Of a stretch of 64,000 nucleotides of DNA, positions 24,001 to 37,000 are shown in pieces. The DNA is from Bombus terrestris (Eukaryota > Arthropoda > Insecta > Hymenoptera > Apidae), in assembly GCF_910591885.1 (NCBI RefSeq), contig NC_063270.1:2604001-2668000 (forward strand), written 5' to 3'. The notes under the pieces are model-generated. The model was not told where the DNA came from. It saw only the letters and a program-made list of their open reading frames with translations, and ran no database searches. Position 1 is the stretch's first letter. Each line of letters starts with the position of its first letter. The position numbers were made by a program, and so were the translations under genes.

Positions 24001-27000
24001 GCCGTCGAATGACAATATCGTGTCACCATAGACGACGTTGAAAGAAACGATAATCGCGGATCGTATAAATACATATTTTGTTTTGTTTGTCGTTTGTTAT
24101 CGACATGAAATTGTTACATGAATGATACGCGATTTAGCGTCGCGATATGGGTATTTTCGCGATTAATTTCCAGTGGAATAATTCAATATTCGATTCGCGT
24201 TACCGTATCTGTCGTGTGATCTTCCGCGTTCGACCTTTTCCTCTTTTCTCCATTGCATTTTCTTTCACTCTCTTATTTTTATTTCTCTCTGAAAATGCGA
24301 TGCATCGATTGAATTCCGTTTCACGCTTTTACTTAGTAAGAGAGATATGCTCAACAAAATCGCGTACGATTATCACGTGTTTGACGGTGTACTTTATAAA
24401 TATAATATTACATATATTATTTGAATTACGTGATAAAATCATGCAGCGTTAGAAAATTACAAGCAAGATGTAATATTCAGTGTTTATACGTAGACGAATC
24501 AGCTCGTAAATCATTGCGATGCTTTGTTTTGCGTGTTTGCTTAATTTGCTCACTTGCTCGGCACACGAGACGTTGAAATACGTGAGTCGTTAGATACGTA
24601 TCGGTATGTCCAATTTTGACGGTTTCTAATGTAATATCTTTATACGAATAGACGATCGATCTGCGTTCAAGCCTTGAGAAAAGATAATAATTAGTCGTGG
24701 CGTGTTACACGAAAACTAAGCGTGAATGGTCCAGTGAAATATCTCATTGGACCGGCATATATACACCAATCATGCGAACCACGAATGTTGGTTTTGGTCG
24801 CACACGGTGATGCAGACGACAGATGCCAATCTACTCCTCTTGGTACGATATATCTATATATATATCTTTTTTCCATAATATGACAGTGATATAATTGAAT
24901 GGAATTGTTTTTGTTATTTATTTCCGCGAGTCGGCCGCATTCGTGTACCGCAGAATAACGATCGGCTGAAATTTCCACACAAACAGGATACGTTCGAGAG
25001 GATCGTCAAGGCTTTAGCCGGTTTGCCCAGGAAACGCTTAGATGCTCGAATCACATTTAGACTTTTAAATTAAGCCTCTTCCCCCATCCTCCCTCTGCAG
25101 TCTGACGCTTCACGTGTTAATGGAAGAACACTCATGAAGGGTATTCGATCGGAAAGGAAGTTTTTTCTCTCCAGTCGTAAAATGCAGTCTGTCGATGCTC
25201 CGGACGAAAGAACCTACAGTGGAAGTGTGAATGCTGAGTTACAGCTTGGTTCCAAAGCATATCGTAGGAATATTGAGTTGCGAATAGAGTTTTGACTGAA
25301 ATATAAAATAACTATACTTTTAATAATAACACATACTTTTAATAACACACCATTAAGCATTTCATTGAATTACAATTATTCGTTGCATAACAATTTTGTG
25401 GTGGATTTATGTGTAGAAATAGTCTAATAAATCATAACGAAAAAAAAAATAATTAAAGGATAAAAGGGATCGAGGAACGTAGTGTCTTCGTCTTCTTAGC
25501 TGTTACGGTCTGATCATAAAAGCATCCTCTTCCTCTACGACAATTTTATACTCCTCTTGCGCTGTATTAATTTTTAATACCGCGTCCTTTTCAAGCACAG
25601 TGTATGTTTTCTGCCAGTGGTTTCTGGGACTAACGAGGCACGAACCTTCCATGAAAAATCAATTTACGTTGATACGATTTTAATAATGCAGAAGTGCTTC
25701 CTCCGATGCTGGATATGATCCGTTTATCTTCTTTATTTTATGTTGTTTTAGGAAAGAGTAATACTTTGGAAAATATTAATTATCCGAATCTTCTGCAGGA
25801 ATAAAAATGCAAGTATTGCATATAGAATTATTTCAATTATATATTCCTAAATACATATTCATGATTATTTGTAAATATTTAGTTCCATTAATATAATAAT
25901 TCATGCGATCAAATGACACTAAACTATCGCAAATCACCGATGACTGACGCCAGATTGAATACATCAAATCATTAATGGTATTAATCGTAAATTGATTGGT
26001 AATCATATCATATAATATCTACAAATGAAAAACGCTACTATAATCGTGCACTAACCTAAGGAAAATACACGTGTGCAATTTTTTAATAATTGAAAAGGGT
26101 TATAAATTTTCTTGTGCGATGTCTTTTACCACGTTCGATCCCGCTTTCACTAATCAATTCAGTTTCGTGGAAAACTCTTTCAGGCTGTAACGAATCATTT
26201 AGATAATTGTTAATGTGTTTATTCATTAACACTTGTCGCGTTTGTAAAATCTTCAATGGATAAAAATATTAATACTTTGCAGGTGGAAATTTATTGAATT
26301 GTAAAAATGCCCAACGTAAATAATAATTATAAAGGTATATACGTGAATTTACAAGCTACGTATTAAATCCATGCTTCGTTCTTTAATTTGCTTTTATAAC
26401 GATTGATAACGATTTCTAGATTGGGGGAATTAATATTGTACGATGTAACATCGCAATGCTGGGTATAGTATAGAATGAGAGTAAAATTTAATGTTATATA
26501 CTTTTGTAAATTTCAATTTTGCGGTTATATTTTTGTCGATACAATAAACGGAATTTTATGCAAACAAAAATTCGAGTTTCGTACGGAAAATTTCATTTAG
26601 AACAGAAGACATATGCTAAATATAATTCAATAATATTTCTATGGAAATTTCTTTTTTATTCACTATAGGAGTTATTTAAAAACTGAATATATTTCATAAT
26701 TTTTCCAACTAGACCTTTCTGGTAGTTTATTTACTCACCACAAGTGGCTCCCTTTTGTCATTTGGATAACAATCGGCGGCGATTCACATGGAAATTGGAT
26801 TTGCTTGAGGTTTCATTATGGTCATTTGCCTTATCGTCGTTTGAATTATACGTGGCGATCTCATGGCCGCAATATCGATTCCACTTTATCACGTTTACCT
26901 TCGATAAACTGTTCGCATCTTTGCCAACGAGTATTCATCAGAATGGGGGCAAGGATTTTTGTTCGGTTACTAAGTACGTTAACACAGGATTGTACGTGTA

Positions 27001-27604
27001 ATCCGGACGCTAACTAGGTTTAGTAATTATCGAAGGAGAGCCATGTAATCAGGGATGACACAGAAAGTCTTTATTGTCTTTGTAAATTGTCTATCGCTCG
27101 AGTCATCATAAATTTCCCTTACAACAAAAGAATCGACAAAAGGTTTATAATTTCGCGTGGAAGTCTTGTATTTACTGTAAGTAAGTGTTTTGTCAGAAAA
27201 GTATTCGAATTAAAAACTTATTTTTATAAAAGTAATTAAAAGAAAAATAAAAACGGTGACTGTATACGAAGGTAACAAAGGTTGAAACGAATTCAAAGGC
27301 AAATTAAAAAACAACCATTTTCAAAGTCGTTTTATATCGAACGACTATGAATTCGAATAAAAAATTAAAAAAACATACCTCAAAACTGTCGGTAAACAAT
27401 AGGAGATTAAAAAAGACGAAAGAACAAACCCTTCCGTTCCCATAAAAACTAGGAATATTCGGCAAAATGCCTGTTGGAACGCGAAATTGCGACAAAACTT
27501 TCTCGCCACATCGTACGTTCTCAAGCCGTAATCGCGGTCCCCGAGGCGACGAGCCTGTTCTCCAAGACATTTTCTCCTCCACGGAAAGGGCCTCTTATCG
27601 TCAG
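18062..27604. other. Intron sequence of the DIP gene, mixed AT-rich and CpG-rich
   Basis: There is no recognisable exon, RNA gene or transposon. An AT microsatellite lies at 18157-18215. A locally repeated word, atatctggcga, occurs at 19102 and 19145. CpG-rich patches lie near 19440-19900, 20700-21050 and 22480-22960. The patch at about 19500-19604 is pyrimidine-rich and ends in the strong donor-like gtaagt at 19605, so it could be an untranslated first exon, though nothing confirms this. Open frames here are below 115 codons and lack motifs. Confidence 0.45.
18157..18215 (+). repeat. AT-rich simple repeat (tataatataata type)
   Basis: About 60 bases made almost only of A and T in overlapping tataat units. 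Simple-sequence intronic DNA. Confidence 0.8.
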
Positions 27605-28190
27605 TGATTACGACTTTTTAACGGAGATTTCCTCCCTCTTCGTCTCATCTGGCCGCATTTCTCGTTTCCTTTGCCCTTCTGACTGTTCATACCGGTCTCG
27701 AGCCACGCTATCGAACGTTTCCGCGATTGTAACTGGATTCTCCGGTATCATCATCTTCAACCCCTTTGCGACCTCGTCGAACCGAACTTCTTTTACCTCC
27801 TTAGACATTTCCTTTTTTCATTTTTAACTTTGAATTCGATTTGCATGTGAAAGAATGCCATTCAGAACTTCTTACTCATCCTTGAGGTTGGCCTGTTCTT
27901 TGAAGCGTTCTTGACCTGGGTCCACTCGAAGCCGATCCTGTGTCATGCAAATTTTATTATGTGGCCGCTCTTGGATCTGACCAACGCCTTCATCTTTTCG
28001 ATATCGCTCTTTTGCACGATTGCGGACACGTTAATCGCGATTGACGTTGTGCTCGCGAACGACTTTCTGCTTGACATTGCTCAAATGCATTTCTTGCTCG
28101 ATGAAAAGGATCTACTGTTTGATTTATGTCAAAGACCGTGGTGCCTTGCGCAGATCCAAATATAATTTGTTCTCGTAGATTTCTCAGCAT
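27605..28190 (-). pseudogene. Possible retrocopy or decayed coding fragment, coiled-coil-like, unrecognised
   Basis: On the minus strand one frame runs almost through the whole segment with about six stops. It reads like a highly charged helical protein. Pieces in order are EQEMHLSNVKQKVVREHNVN, then TQDRLRVDPGQERFKEQANL, EVLNGILSHANRIQS, and finally a 66-codon open stretch starting MSKEVKEVRFDEVAKGLKMM and containing IPENPVTIAETFDSVARDRY. Near the upstream part a second frame briefly looks coding (NVSAIVQKSDIEKMKALVRS), which fits a frameshift in an ancestral gene. GC content is clearly above the flanking intron. No poly-A tail was found and I do not recognise the parent. The plus-strand frames over the same span look like shadows. 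Confidence 0.42.
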
Positions 28191-28246
28191 TTGTTTGATT
28201 TTTATACCAAATTGACCTATGTAAAATCAATTTTTGAACTAATATA

Positions 28247-28925
28247 AAGTAGACGCTCGAAGTTCGAACAATTCGAAGTTCAAATAAGAATGTCATGAAA
28301 AATTCGACTTTTGAACTCAAACGAAAACTCGAAGCTCCAACAAAGGGACAAAGAATTACTTGTCGTCATATAACCGTCACGTGGCTGCATTATCTCTCTG
28401 TTTAGGCCCAGGTCGGGCGAAATGCCAGCTGAGAAGAAAAGAGGAAAGCAAGGCTATGTTCACTGCTTGTGCAGTTCTCTTGTGACTTTATGATTGGTTC
28501 AGCAAGCGTTTATAATAGCACTTTCAAGCGTTTCATTTATATCATTTAGTTATTTTCATATACATTTATGTATTTTTTTAAATGATTTCCATTCATAACG
28601 TTATCAATGAAGGATACCTAAGGTGAAAATGCTAAAAAAGAAGTCGTATATATTTTATATTTTAGATAGAATATAAAAAGGAGCTCATCAATAAATATAA
28701 AAATATGAATTTGGTAGTAGTTTATAGAAACTTGTTTTTTTTTTTTATCAATATGATCTTTTGAAATAGGCAGTTAGAATGTAAAAGATTGAGTAAATTT
28801 TGAATGTCTGGAACGAATTAATGCAATTAACTAAATCAAATAGAAAACTTAAATCGAAATTCGAACAACTGAAAAATCGAACCGTTTCCTGGAACGGGTT
28901 ATGTTCGAACTTCGAAGATCAACTG
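28247..28925. mobile_element. Non-autonomous pogo/Tigger-like element (MITE), 679 bp
   Basis: The right end, read on the minus strand, starts cagttgatcttcgaagttcg. The left end on the plus strand starts aagtagacgctcgaagttcg. Over the first 23 bases 18 are identical, and both continue with TTCGAA-type words. TA dinucleotides flank both ends (28245-28246 and 28926-28927), as expected of Tc1/mariner-superfamily insertion. Runs of TTCGAA words and cccgttcca-type sequence just inside the end are typical of pogo/Tigger-like termini. The interior is AT-rich with no transposase. It ends about 140 bases upstream of the acceptor of the next exon. Confidence 0.65.
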
Positions 28926-29063
28926 TATTTCATCTAAATGTAATATTCGCAGACATGTAGAGAACATTTATTTTGGCTAAGTATGCAACTCATTGTGAGT
29001 GAGTTAATCTATGTAACTGTATTAATGGACAAATATTACACAAAAACATGTTTCTGTTCACAG

Positions 29064-29222
29064 TGCCTCCAAATATAGAGGACTACCAGTCCTCGTCAGA
29101 TGTCATTGTGCGAGAAGGCGCGAACGTGAGTCTAACGTGCAAAGCGACTGGAAGTCCTAAACCAGCTATAAGCTGGAAAAGAGACGATAGTTCAAAGATC
29201 TCAATTAACAAAACGTATTCCG
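29064..29222 (+). CDS. DIP/lachesin-type cell adhesion protein, internal exon: first half of Ig domain 2
   Basis: The 159-base exon lies between ctgttcacag and gtaagt. It enters with two bases completing the Val codon split from the upstream exon and leaves in phase 1. It begins VPPNIEDYQSSSDVIVREGA, the domain 1-2 linker characteristic of DIP proteins. It then has NVSLTCKATGSP with the first Ig2 cysteine, AISWKRDD with the core Trp, and SINKTYS. Two potential N-glycosylation sites are visible (NVS and NKT). The SSSDVIVREG and WKRDD signatures fit the DIP-epsilon/zeta/eta/theta group better than DIP-alpha or DIP-gamma. That subgroup call is from memory of the family, not from an alignment. 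The matching second half of Ig2 follows 1.7 kb downstream. Confidence 0.95.
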
Positions 29223-30916
29223 GTAAGTACACGTTATTATTGTCTTGTCATGAATAAATATTATCACAACAATCTAATTCGATGTAATAGCAATAGATAA
29301 TACAATTGCGATGATAGAGTTTGACTTGAAACGACAATTTAATATCGCAATTGACCGTTATAGTTATATTTCGATTTTACAGTTTGATAATATTTTTATG
29401 TCTAAAGTTGCTCTCGTTATTTTACTGGTTTTTCTTCAATGGTTATTTTCTCTGTATGTTTTTCATCTACTCTTCTCTTCTGTTTTTCTAGTCCTGTGTT
29501 CACTTTGTTTTCCTGTCACATATGAAATATCATATAGGATGACTTTTAGTTGCTTTGTAAATTTAAATTACAGTGAATCAATGAATATTATTTGAAATAT
29601 CATTAAAATAATGTTATTAACTATAGCATAAAATGTGATATGTTTGTCCTTTTCGCAAGAAGTTTGATTATCACCTAAATCCAAGTTATCCGTATGTTCC
29701 TTTTCAATCTGTAATCTTTAGATGTGACGTTCTCTTCAGAATACAACCAACGTCGATCCGTAACCGTGTTTCGAAAAATTCGGGGGGTAGAGGCGCGCTG
29801 CAATTAAAAATAATGACATTCGTTTGACTTCTATCCGAAGATCAAACATGCTCTATCTCAAAAACTGTGTTACCGCAATCACAGAGAAGATCATGAGGTA
29901 GGGTCGTGGAGAGAAGAGTAAAGGAAGATTGAAAAGAAGGAGAAAAAGTGTAAACGTGTCAAAAGACAGTGGATTTAATGAAAAGAGGACGAAGGGAAAG
30001 GTATTTCTCATTAACACGTCACGTAATTCCGAGGACTCGGAGAACTCGCGAATTCGATGTCGTTAAACGGCTAGGGCGAGGATCTTGTAACGCGTAATTA
30101 CGTTGGCCACGGATTTTCAAGAACGATGCGTTGAAGTTTTTACACGGTTTCACGGTTCAGAAAGCGTATTAATTTATTGGAGTATATAAGGGATGCCACG
30201 GTGTGTCGGAGAAATTTAAAACGGATATGTAGAATTTCAACTTCATAAAAATTGACGCACCAGAACCATCGGAGATGACGTTCCTGTTATTTAAAGAAAT
30301 CAAGAATTTAATTCCGGTTACGAACATAATAGGATTTATTAAATGCGATACAGGAAGCGTTATATAGATATTGGAATTGGAAAAGTGTAATTAACGTGTT
30401 CATCAGGTGGCAAAATTAATTTTATGTTTGCAAACACGGTTACATTACATTATAAAGAGGTAGACTTCGATTTAAAAGTTTTACAATCCTCTTTTCAGTA
30501 AAAGAATTTCAATGTGTTAGAAGGTAATGATTTTACTTATCCATGACTACTAAATTATATTTTAATGGAATAAAAATTACGTGAAAATCAGCTCAATCTT
30601 TATTTTTCAAAATAGTGCACATAATTTTATAAGCAAATTTCACCGAGTTTGAAAATAACGCGAGACATACAAAAATATAATTTCTGGAATTAACAAAGGC
30701 TCGAAAAACTTGGAATTTGCGATAATAGAACGAACTCGTATGGAGACAAATACATTTAGCATTTTCCTGCCATTTTTTCCATCTCTGTTCGTTGGTTTGT
30801 CAATTAACTAAAATTAGCTTTTAGACTTTGTCGAGCGGTTATTCCGCGACGTCAGACAGGGAAAATAAAAGCGCCAAAATCGTCTGTCACGCTAAAGTGT
30901 CGCTTATCATTTTTAG
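29223..30916. other. 1.7-kb intron splitting Ig domain 2
   Basis: It starts gtaagtac and ends with a T-rich tract and ttttag. Both flanking exons are in phase 1, so skipping either one alone would still break the Ig2 fold although the frame would be kept. No conserved coding, RNA gene or transposon end is recognised inside. A purine-rich stretch lies at about 29890-30000. Confidence 0.7.
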
Positions 30917-31045
30917 TATTGGAGTGGAAAGGCGAGACGCTGGAAATCACACGGATCTCAAGACTGGACATGGGCGTTTATTTATGCATCGCAACGAATG
31001 GCGTCCCTCCGACTGTGAGCAAACAGATCAAAGTTTCCGTCGACT
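30917..31045 (+). CDS. DIP/lachesin-type cell adhesion protein, internal exon: second half of Ig domain 2
   Basis: The 129-base exon lies between atttttag and gtaagt. It is in phase 1 on both sides, so its length is divisible by three. After completing a Val it reads LEWKGETLEITRISRLDMGV, then YLCIATNGVPPTVSKQIKVS and VD, with the donor splitting the next codon after T (a Phe codon is usual there in the family). It contains the DxGxYxC motif with the second Ig2 cysteine and the CIA(S/T)NGVPP(S/T)VSK signature, nearly invariant in insect DIPs and lachesin relatives. The next exon should start the Ig3 domain with a linker like PPM(L/V)W(I/V)P, but I found no such sequence up to the end of the window. 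The following intron therefore exceeds 32.9 kb. Confidence 0.95.
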
Positions 31046-34000
31046 GTAAGTGAATCTTTTATTTCAATTCATATATTGGTAAATTCGTAATGATTTTCAT
31101 TCTGAGCGGTACTGACTCTTTTTTAATTTTCGATAATCAATATTCAATGGAAGATACATGTAAAAATCTTAAAAACTTCAAGATGTCTCAAATGGACTCA
31201 AACTTGAAAAACTAGAAATTTCAACTCAAACGTTAAAAACCAAATGCGGATCAGATTATTTAAAAAGTTTAAATAACTAGCAAATTGATATTTCTAATTA
31301 ATCTAAGTAATATCTTCATCTCCTGATCTTCTTGTCTATCTCTAAAATCAAATCTGTATTCCTAAAACCTATATAAATTGAGAAAATACAATCGCAAACA
31401 TCCTCCATCTGTCCGAAACACGCAAACGCGAAACACGAGGTGCAAAGATGGCTAAAGAGTTGAAGAACATACAATTTAATAATAGAGAAAGGTGTCCGGC
31501 GACAAAGCGGCTCTTTGCCGCTTACAAAGCGGCTCGTTCCTTCTATTCTCGGCAGAGCAGAAGCGAGGGGATATGTGAGAGACAAGGGTTGTAAGTGAGA
31601 AAGAGAAACACGTTTGACTCGTGCGAAAGAGTAAACGCGAATAGTACAGAGGGTGAAGAGTAAGGATGGTGCGATATAAAAGTAAGCTCGGGATGAACCA
31701 CGACACACTGTTACTCCATTTCTATCCTATACGCTTGCCTATTGTTACGTTACTGCTCCTTCTAAATACTGAGCGTTCCCTGCGACATGTCAACTTCCTT
31801 TTCTTCAAAGTTCGATTACTACCGACGAAAGGTTGAATTAAACGATTTGTCGCTACGCGGCGTTTTGACCATTTTTAAGCTGTCGATAAAAGATTCTATG
31901 ACATATCATCCGAAATTTTTATAATATGATATTATCGAAGGATAAATATTCGATTTGACGTTAATCACAGGAAAAGGGTTAACCGACAAGTTAATTAAAC
32001 GACAATTTAATGTAACTTCTCTTCTTTCACATGGAATATAAGAAATTCACTGGCAAAAAAGACTGTACAGCTAAGTTGTCCATCGTTTATCAAAGAGCTA
32101 TGATACGAAAAAAAAAACGAATATAAAAAAGCTGACAAAGGTTCACGCAGAATACCAGGTTTCGTCGTTGCACGTTCGCTCGTAAGAAAACCGAGCCACG
32201 TGCATGCGCGCGCGCGCTATCCAAGAGACGAAAACCAAGGAGTTATCCCTTTAGTTAAAGCGAGACTAATTAATTTAGCGGCGCCGTAAAGAAGCGTCGA
32301 ATTGCGATTCAGAGCCAGACCGGGTCTGGGGGTTGAAAAGAGGGGGATGTTTTTGCCCCTGATCTCTCAGCGGATGCGCGCCGAGGATTATCCTTTTAGG
32401 CGTCCTTTAATTCCATTTGTAGCCGGTGCTCCCGGGCAAAGGCTTTTGTCAACGAGTATTACCCCGAGCCCTTTGAAGTCAAATTGCAATCGAGTAATGT
32501 AATAGTTCTGTCCGCGATATGCATTACCGGCGCGGGCCCGAATTCAAGAAGAAACTTACAATGGAAAGAAAATATAATTTTCTGCGTGAAGCGTTCCAAG
32601 GACGCTAGGAATCAGCTTTTCGTAACGAGAAGATTATTTTTATGCTTATCAAGTTGTTCGGAATTCGTCACTTAGCTATGCAGCAACGAAGGAAATCATA
32701 AGAAGTACGAATTAGTTACGATACTGAAAAGTATCACGATAGGATATCGTCGTTATATTTCTCTGAATGGAAATTCCGTGGATATAGAGGATCGTGAAAT
32801 ATCGCAAGGTGATTTTGCTTGAAAAATAAAGAATGAAGGAAGTTGAAGTGGTCAAAGGTGCGCGAATCTCTATTTTAAATATTAAATACCTACGATTAAA
32901 ACTCTAGTTTAACTTAGATTGCAATAGTCCATTAAAATGATTTATTTTTGCGTGTTTGATGAATACATCGAGATGATTGCGTTCGGTTTCTTGAAGTCTC
33001 GTGCAGATGCAGTTGAATCTTCTCAATTGTCAAAGGAACACGTTGCTTAAGTTAAATGGAAATGGGAATGGTTAATTCGCCGCAGAATCTGCGCATGCCA
33101 CGTGCCACTGAATCGACTCCTCTCGTTCTCGTATTGTGTAGCTCATTAAGATAGATTTTTGGGAATTGACTAAATTGGAATTTGCGTGCTTAGTGATGCG
33201 AATTGCGATAACATACTTTTGCTTTAAACATAGTAAGAAATTTTCAAAAGAAAAAAGGCAATAATTTTACAAACGAATCTTTCTCTATGTTTATACATAG
33301 TATATACACGTGTACATTTGAAGTAGATTAAAGCGATTAAACTAAGGTGACAATAAAATTTTTCATTACGTACTGCGATAATCTATTTCAAGATTAATAC
33401 AAGATTTATTGAAACAATATATACCTTTTAACATACAATATAGAATATGTAGAGATCCGAGAAAACAGATTCACACGATTGCTTTCTAAATTGCCAATTT
33501 TCTCATTAACTGCGGAGTTTAGTTTCAAAAATTCCTTACTGATTACATAGTTATATCAAGCAATTACGAGTATACACGTCGAGCGCAGATCAAATGTTCC
33601 TTTTATAAATTTTACGAAAAAAGTAAAGCAAAACGAGGAAGTCTTACATTTTTATTCGATAAAAAATGAACAATGCATTGTTGAAAAAAGCTGTTGTTAT
33701 TAAAAACTTAAGAATTGTCAAAAAATAATAAAGTAAAGTTCGCAAGCCAATTCAGGGAATGGCCGATGTACGCATTAAAATACACAAAACAATTTGAGGA
33801 GTAGCTAATGCATTGGGGAAAATAATCGATTCAATTTACAAAAAACAATACATTATACGGAACATGAACGATATACCAAAGAGAATAATCAAATAATCAA
33901 ACTTTTTTTCAGTCTTTTTGTCTTTTTTATAAAATATATAATAATTTTACTGGTAGAATAAAGGAAACATACCACTAAATGTCATTTATATTACTTTTTA

Positions 34001-37000
34001 ATAAAATTTTTAGTTTTTACAGTAAATGGTAATTTTTTATTTTACATGACGAGCGTACACGTCAACCGCACCAAAGTAAAGTTTTGCATTGACACGACGA
34101 ACGCAGTTAACTGGTTAACTCCAATACAGAACAAGGTTCCACCTTGGCGAGTCTAACGAATCGCTCTCGATCCGCCTCTTACCACTGTTCCCAGATTCAG
34201 TCACGAGGCGTAGGTGATAACGAGATATATGCCGCGGTTTTGCTTCTGACGCTTTGCCCTTCCCTCTCGCTATATTTTTTCTTCCTCACCGCGTGCTCTG
34301 CTTTAATCAGTCCTTTATAAGCATCCCTCGAAGCGTGGCCCATTTATTCTTTCGGAGTGTGTCCATTCGTTTTTAAAAACGCGTATACGTCGGGACCGTG
34401 TGCATAACGTATCAAAGCAACAGCGGCAGCATTCTGAAAAGCGCCCGTTATCGATCGCACGTAATCTAAGGAGCGCAGCGAGAGCAAGCGAGAAAGATAG
34501 AAACAGACAGAGGGAAAAAAGGTAGGAGTACGAGCGAAAGTCCAGTAAGTCGACGTTTTTTAATTTGGACATGGCCGCCACGGTTAATGATGGTTGCGCT
34601 TGATTCACGTAGGCAAATCTGCCGACGGGACATGGTCATTTCTCGTGGGGCAGAAAGGTCACAGGACGAAACGGGATGAATCTGTTGGGAAAATGAGCCG
34701 AGACCCCGGCTCGGCTTTCACCTGTGACCACCTCATTGCCCAAAGATCGTTTAATCATTTATACGTGGTTCGCCAAACGTTCTTACGCTTTGTCGCCGCT
34801 GTTCGGGTTTTTAACCTTTTTCGATTCAATCTTTTTCCCAACGAATCTATTGTCACGGTTAATTGACGTTGAATATGGATGTACGTAAGGTTTTGTTCAG
34901 TTGCGCGAAGGTAGTTTGCGAATGAATATGCGAATCGACCTCTGGGTAGTTTTAATCGTTGACAAACAGAATTTTATTTCATTGCGGGTTTTTGCTTTTC
35001 AGGTATACGGTTCCGATGTTGTATATTGCATACAATTTGAATTCCACCGTTGGCCCTAAGTTTTATCGATACCGTCATGTGCGCGTATTGGTGGAATAAA
35101 CACACTATTAGTCCTATCGATATAACAATTAATTTTATATAATAATTATGTACGATATAATTATGAAACTATAAACAAGAAAAATATTATATATATAGTT
35201 TAACATTGTGTAAATTTGTACAAATTACCTTGTAGTGTCTTGTACGTACGTTAAGCGATTTCGATGTTTTTAGCATGTCTACAACTGACATAAATCTACA
35301 AAACGTATTTTTTTAATTTTCGTTACAAGCTCAGATAAACAAATTATAAGACGCAATCTTTACTATTTTCTTCACGATTCTGATCAATTGAAATCTTTTC
35401 AAAATTTTCTTTACACAACATCTAGTAAACTAGTCCTTTCAACTTCTCAAAAAAATTCAAGTCGTCTGGTCTAATTTTAAAAAAGGGTGCCTGGGTATTA
35501 AAGTGAGTAATTGTAGCTAGTAATGTACCTACATCAAATAAATATCTGGAACGGTGCACTCTGCTTCCTTGTTCTTTATGAACCATATTAAACGGTGACA
35601 AATACTACATGTATTTTACAGATTAGTACCTGAAAAAGTAGTTCTTAAATCGTTCTTCCTCTAATATCTTTCTCTACATATAACCAAAAACGGTAGACTT
35701 GTCTAGTTACGTAGATTACATATATCTATGAAAATATTGTACAATACACGAACACAAAGTATACTAATGACAAACACAGAATACTGTATAATAGCTCAGT
35801 ATTTCGTAAATCCTAAAATTATAAAAATTTCAACCAAAAGGTAGGCCTTAATCATCCTAATCATTGTATCGATAATAGAATATTTAAAAATCTGTCCCCT
35901 TTATTGTTTTAAATTTATCACAAAAAGGAAAGTATAAAAGGATGCTTCCAATCGAGCTTAATCTGTTCGAAAGAACTTATCGACTTGCGAATATCGGGGT
36001 CGAAGGTAACGAAACTGCAAGACATTGGGGAGAATGTAGAGGGGTTGAACCTAGAAAAGGAGCTGAAAGCGGAAAGGGGGCGGTTGTACCGATGCGGCGA
36101 CGTAGTCACGTATAAGCAGTGACTCAGCCTCCGCCCTCCTCTCGTTCTCGGCACCCTTCGCACTCGGCTCTCCATGTCCTTCTTTCTTGCTCCTTGCCGT
36201 GGTTCCAGTGGCAATCTGTTATTAAAATCAGCAACGAGAAAAATTCGTGCCGTATCTACGCAGGACGAGCCGCGTACCGACAGACGTGTTGTGGCAAAAA
36301 TTAAGCCACCTACTAACTCAAAAACAAAATTACCGCGAGGTGTGTGGAGTTGCGTGTCAGATGCAATCTTTTCAACAAATTTAAACGTTTTTTACGCGTA
36401 ATTGATATTTGCAGTTTTTGATTTCGTCTTAATCGGCAGAAATTTTCAAAAAAATGTCTAAACGATTCTTTTATTATTTTCGTCATCCTGATTTTTCAAG
36501 TAGATTTTCTATTTGATTCATGATCGATCTATAAACTTGAAATGTCCACAAAATCGCGTTTCAGGTAAACGTTGACTGCGCATTTCCAAGCGCTCTTTAA
36601 CCGTGGAATAAGCGACATCGATAACGCAACCGGGTCAAGTATCTTTTTCATTTTGTTTTCTGTTTCCTCTCTTCCTTTTTCCTCCTCGTTCTTGGTTTAC
36701 GCCACAGCGCGGATTGACATTTTGATTTAAACGATGCCTCCTTGAAATATTCATTTTACTTTGGAGCGCCGTGCTTATCATGTTTGCCGATTGTAATTTA
36801 ATAGTCCGGCAGCGAGGAAATTGGAAATCTGCTCGCAACGCATATCGCGTGTTCGCCGATATTACAGATCGCTGTTTGAATCTATCGATTTCAGTTTATC
36901 CGGCTAAAGCCCCGAAATCATCTGCTCCTTGAACCAACGAAAATGTGATTTCGTGGTGGTACGCTAATCTACCGGTGAATTCGCAATCAATCGTCACATC

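Noticed and set aside
34315..34608. Minus-strand frame with signal-peptide-like Leu/Ser/Phe run and several Cys
   Set aside because: The apparent signal comes from a purine-rich tract on the plus strand that looks more like an untranslated exon. The cysteines do not form a recognisable pattern.
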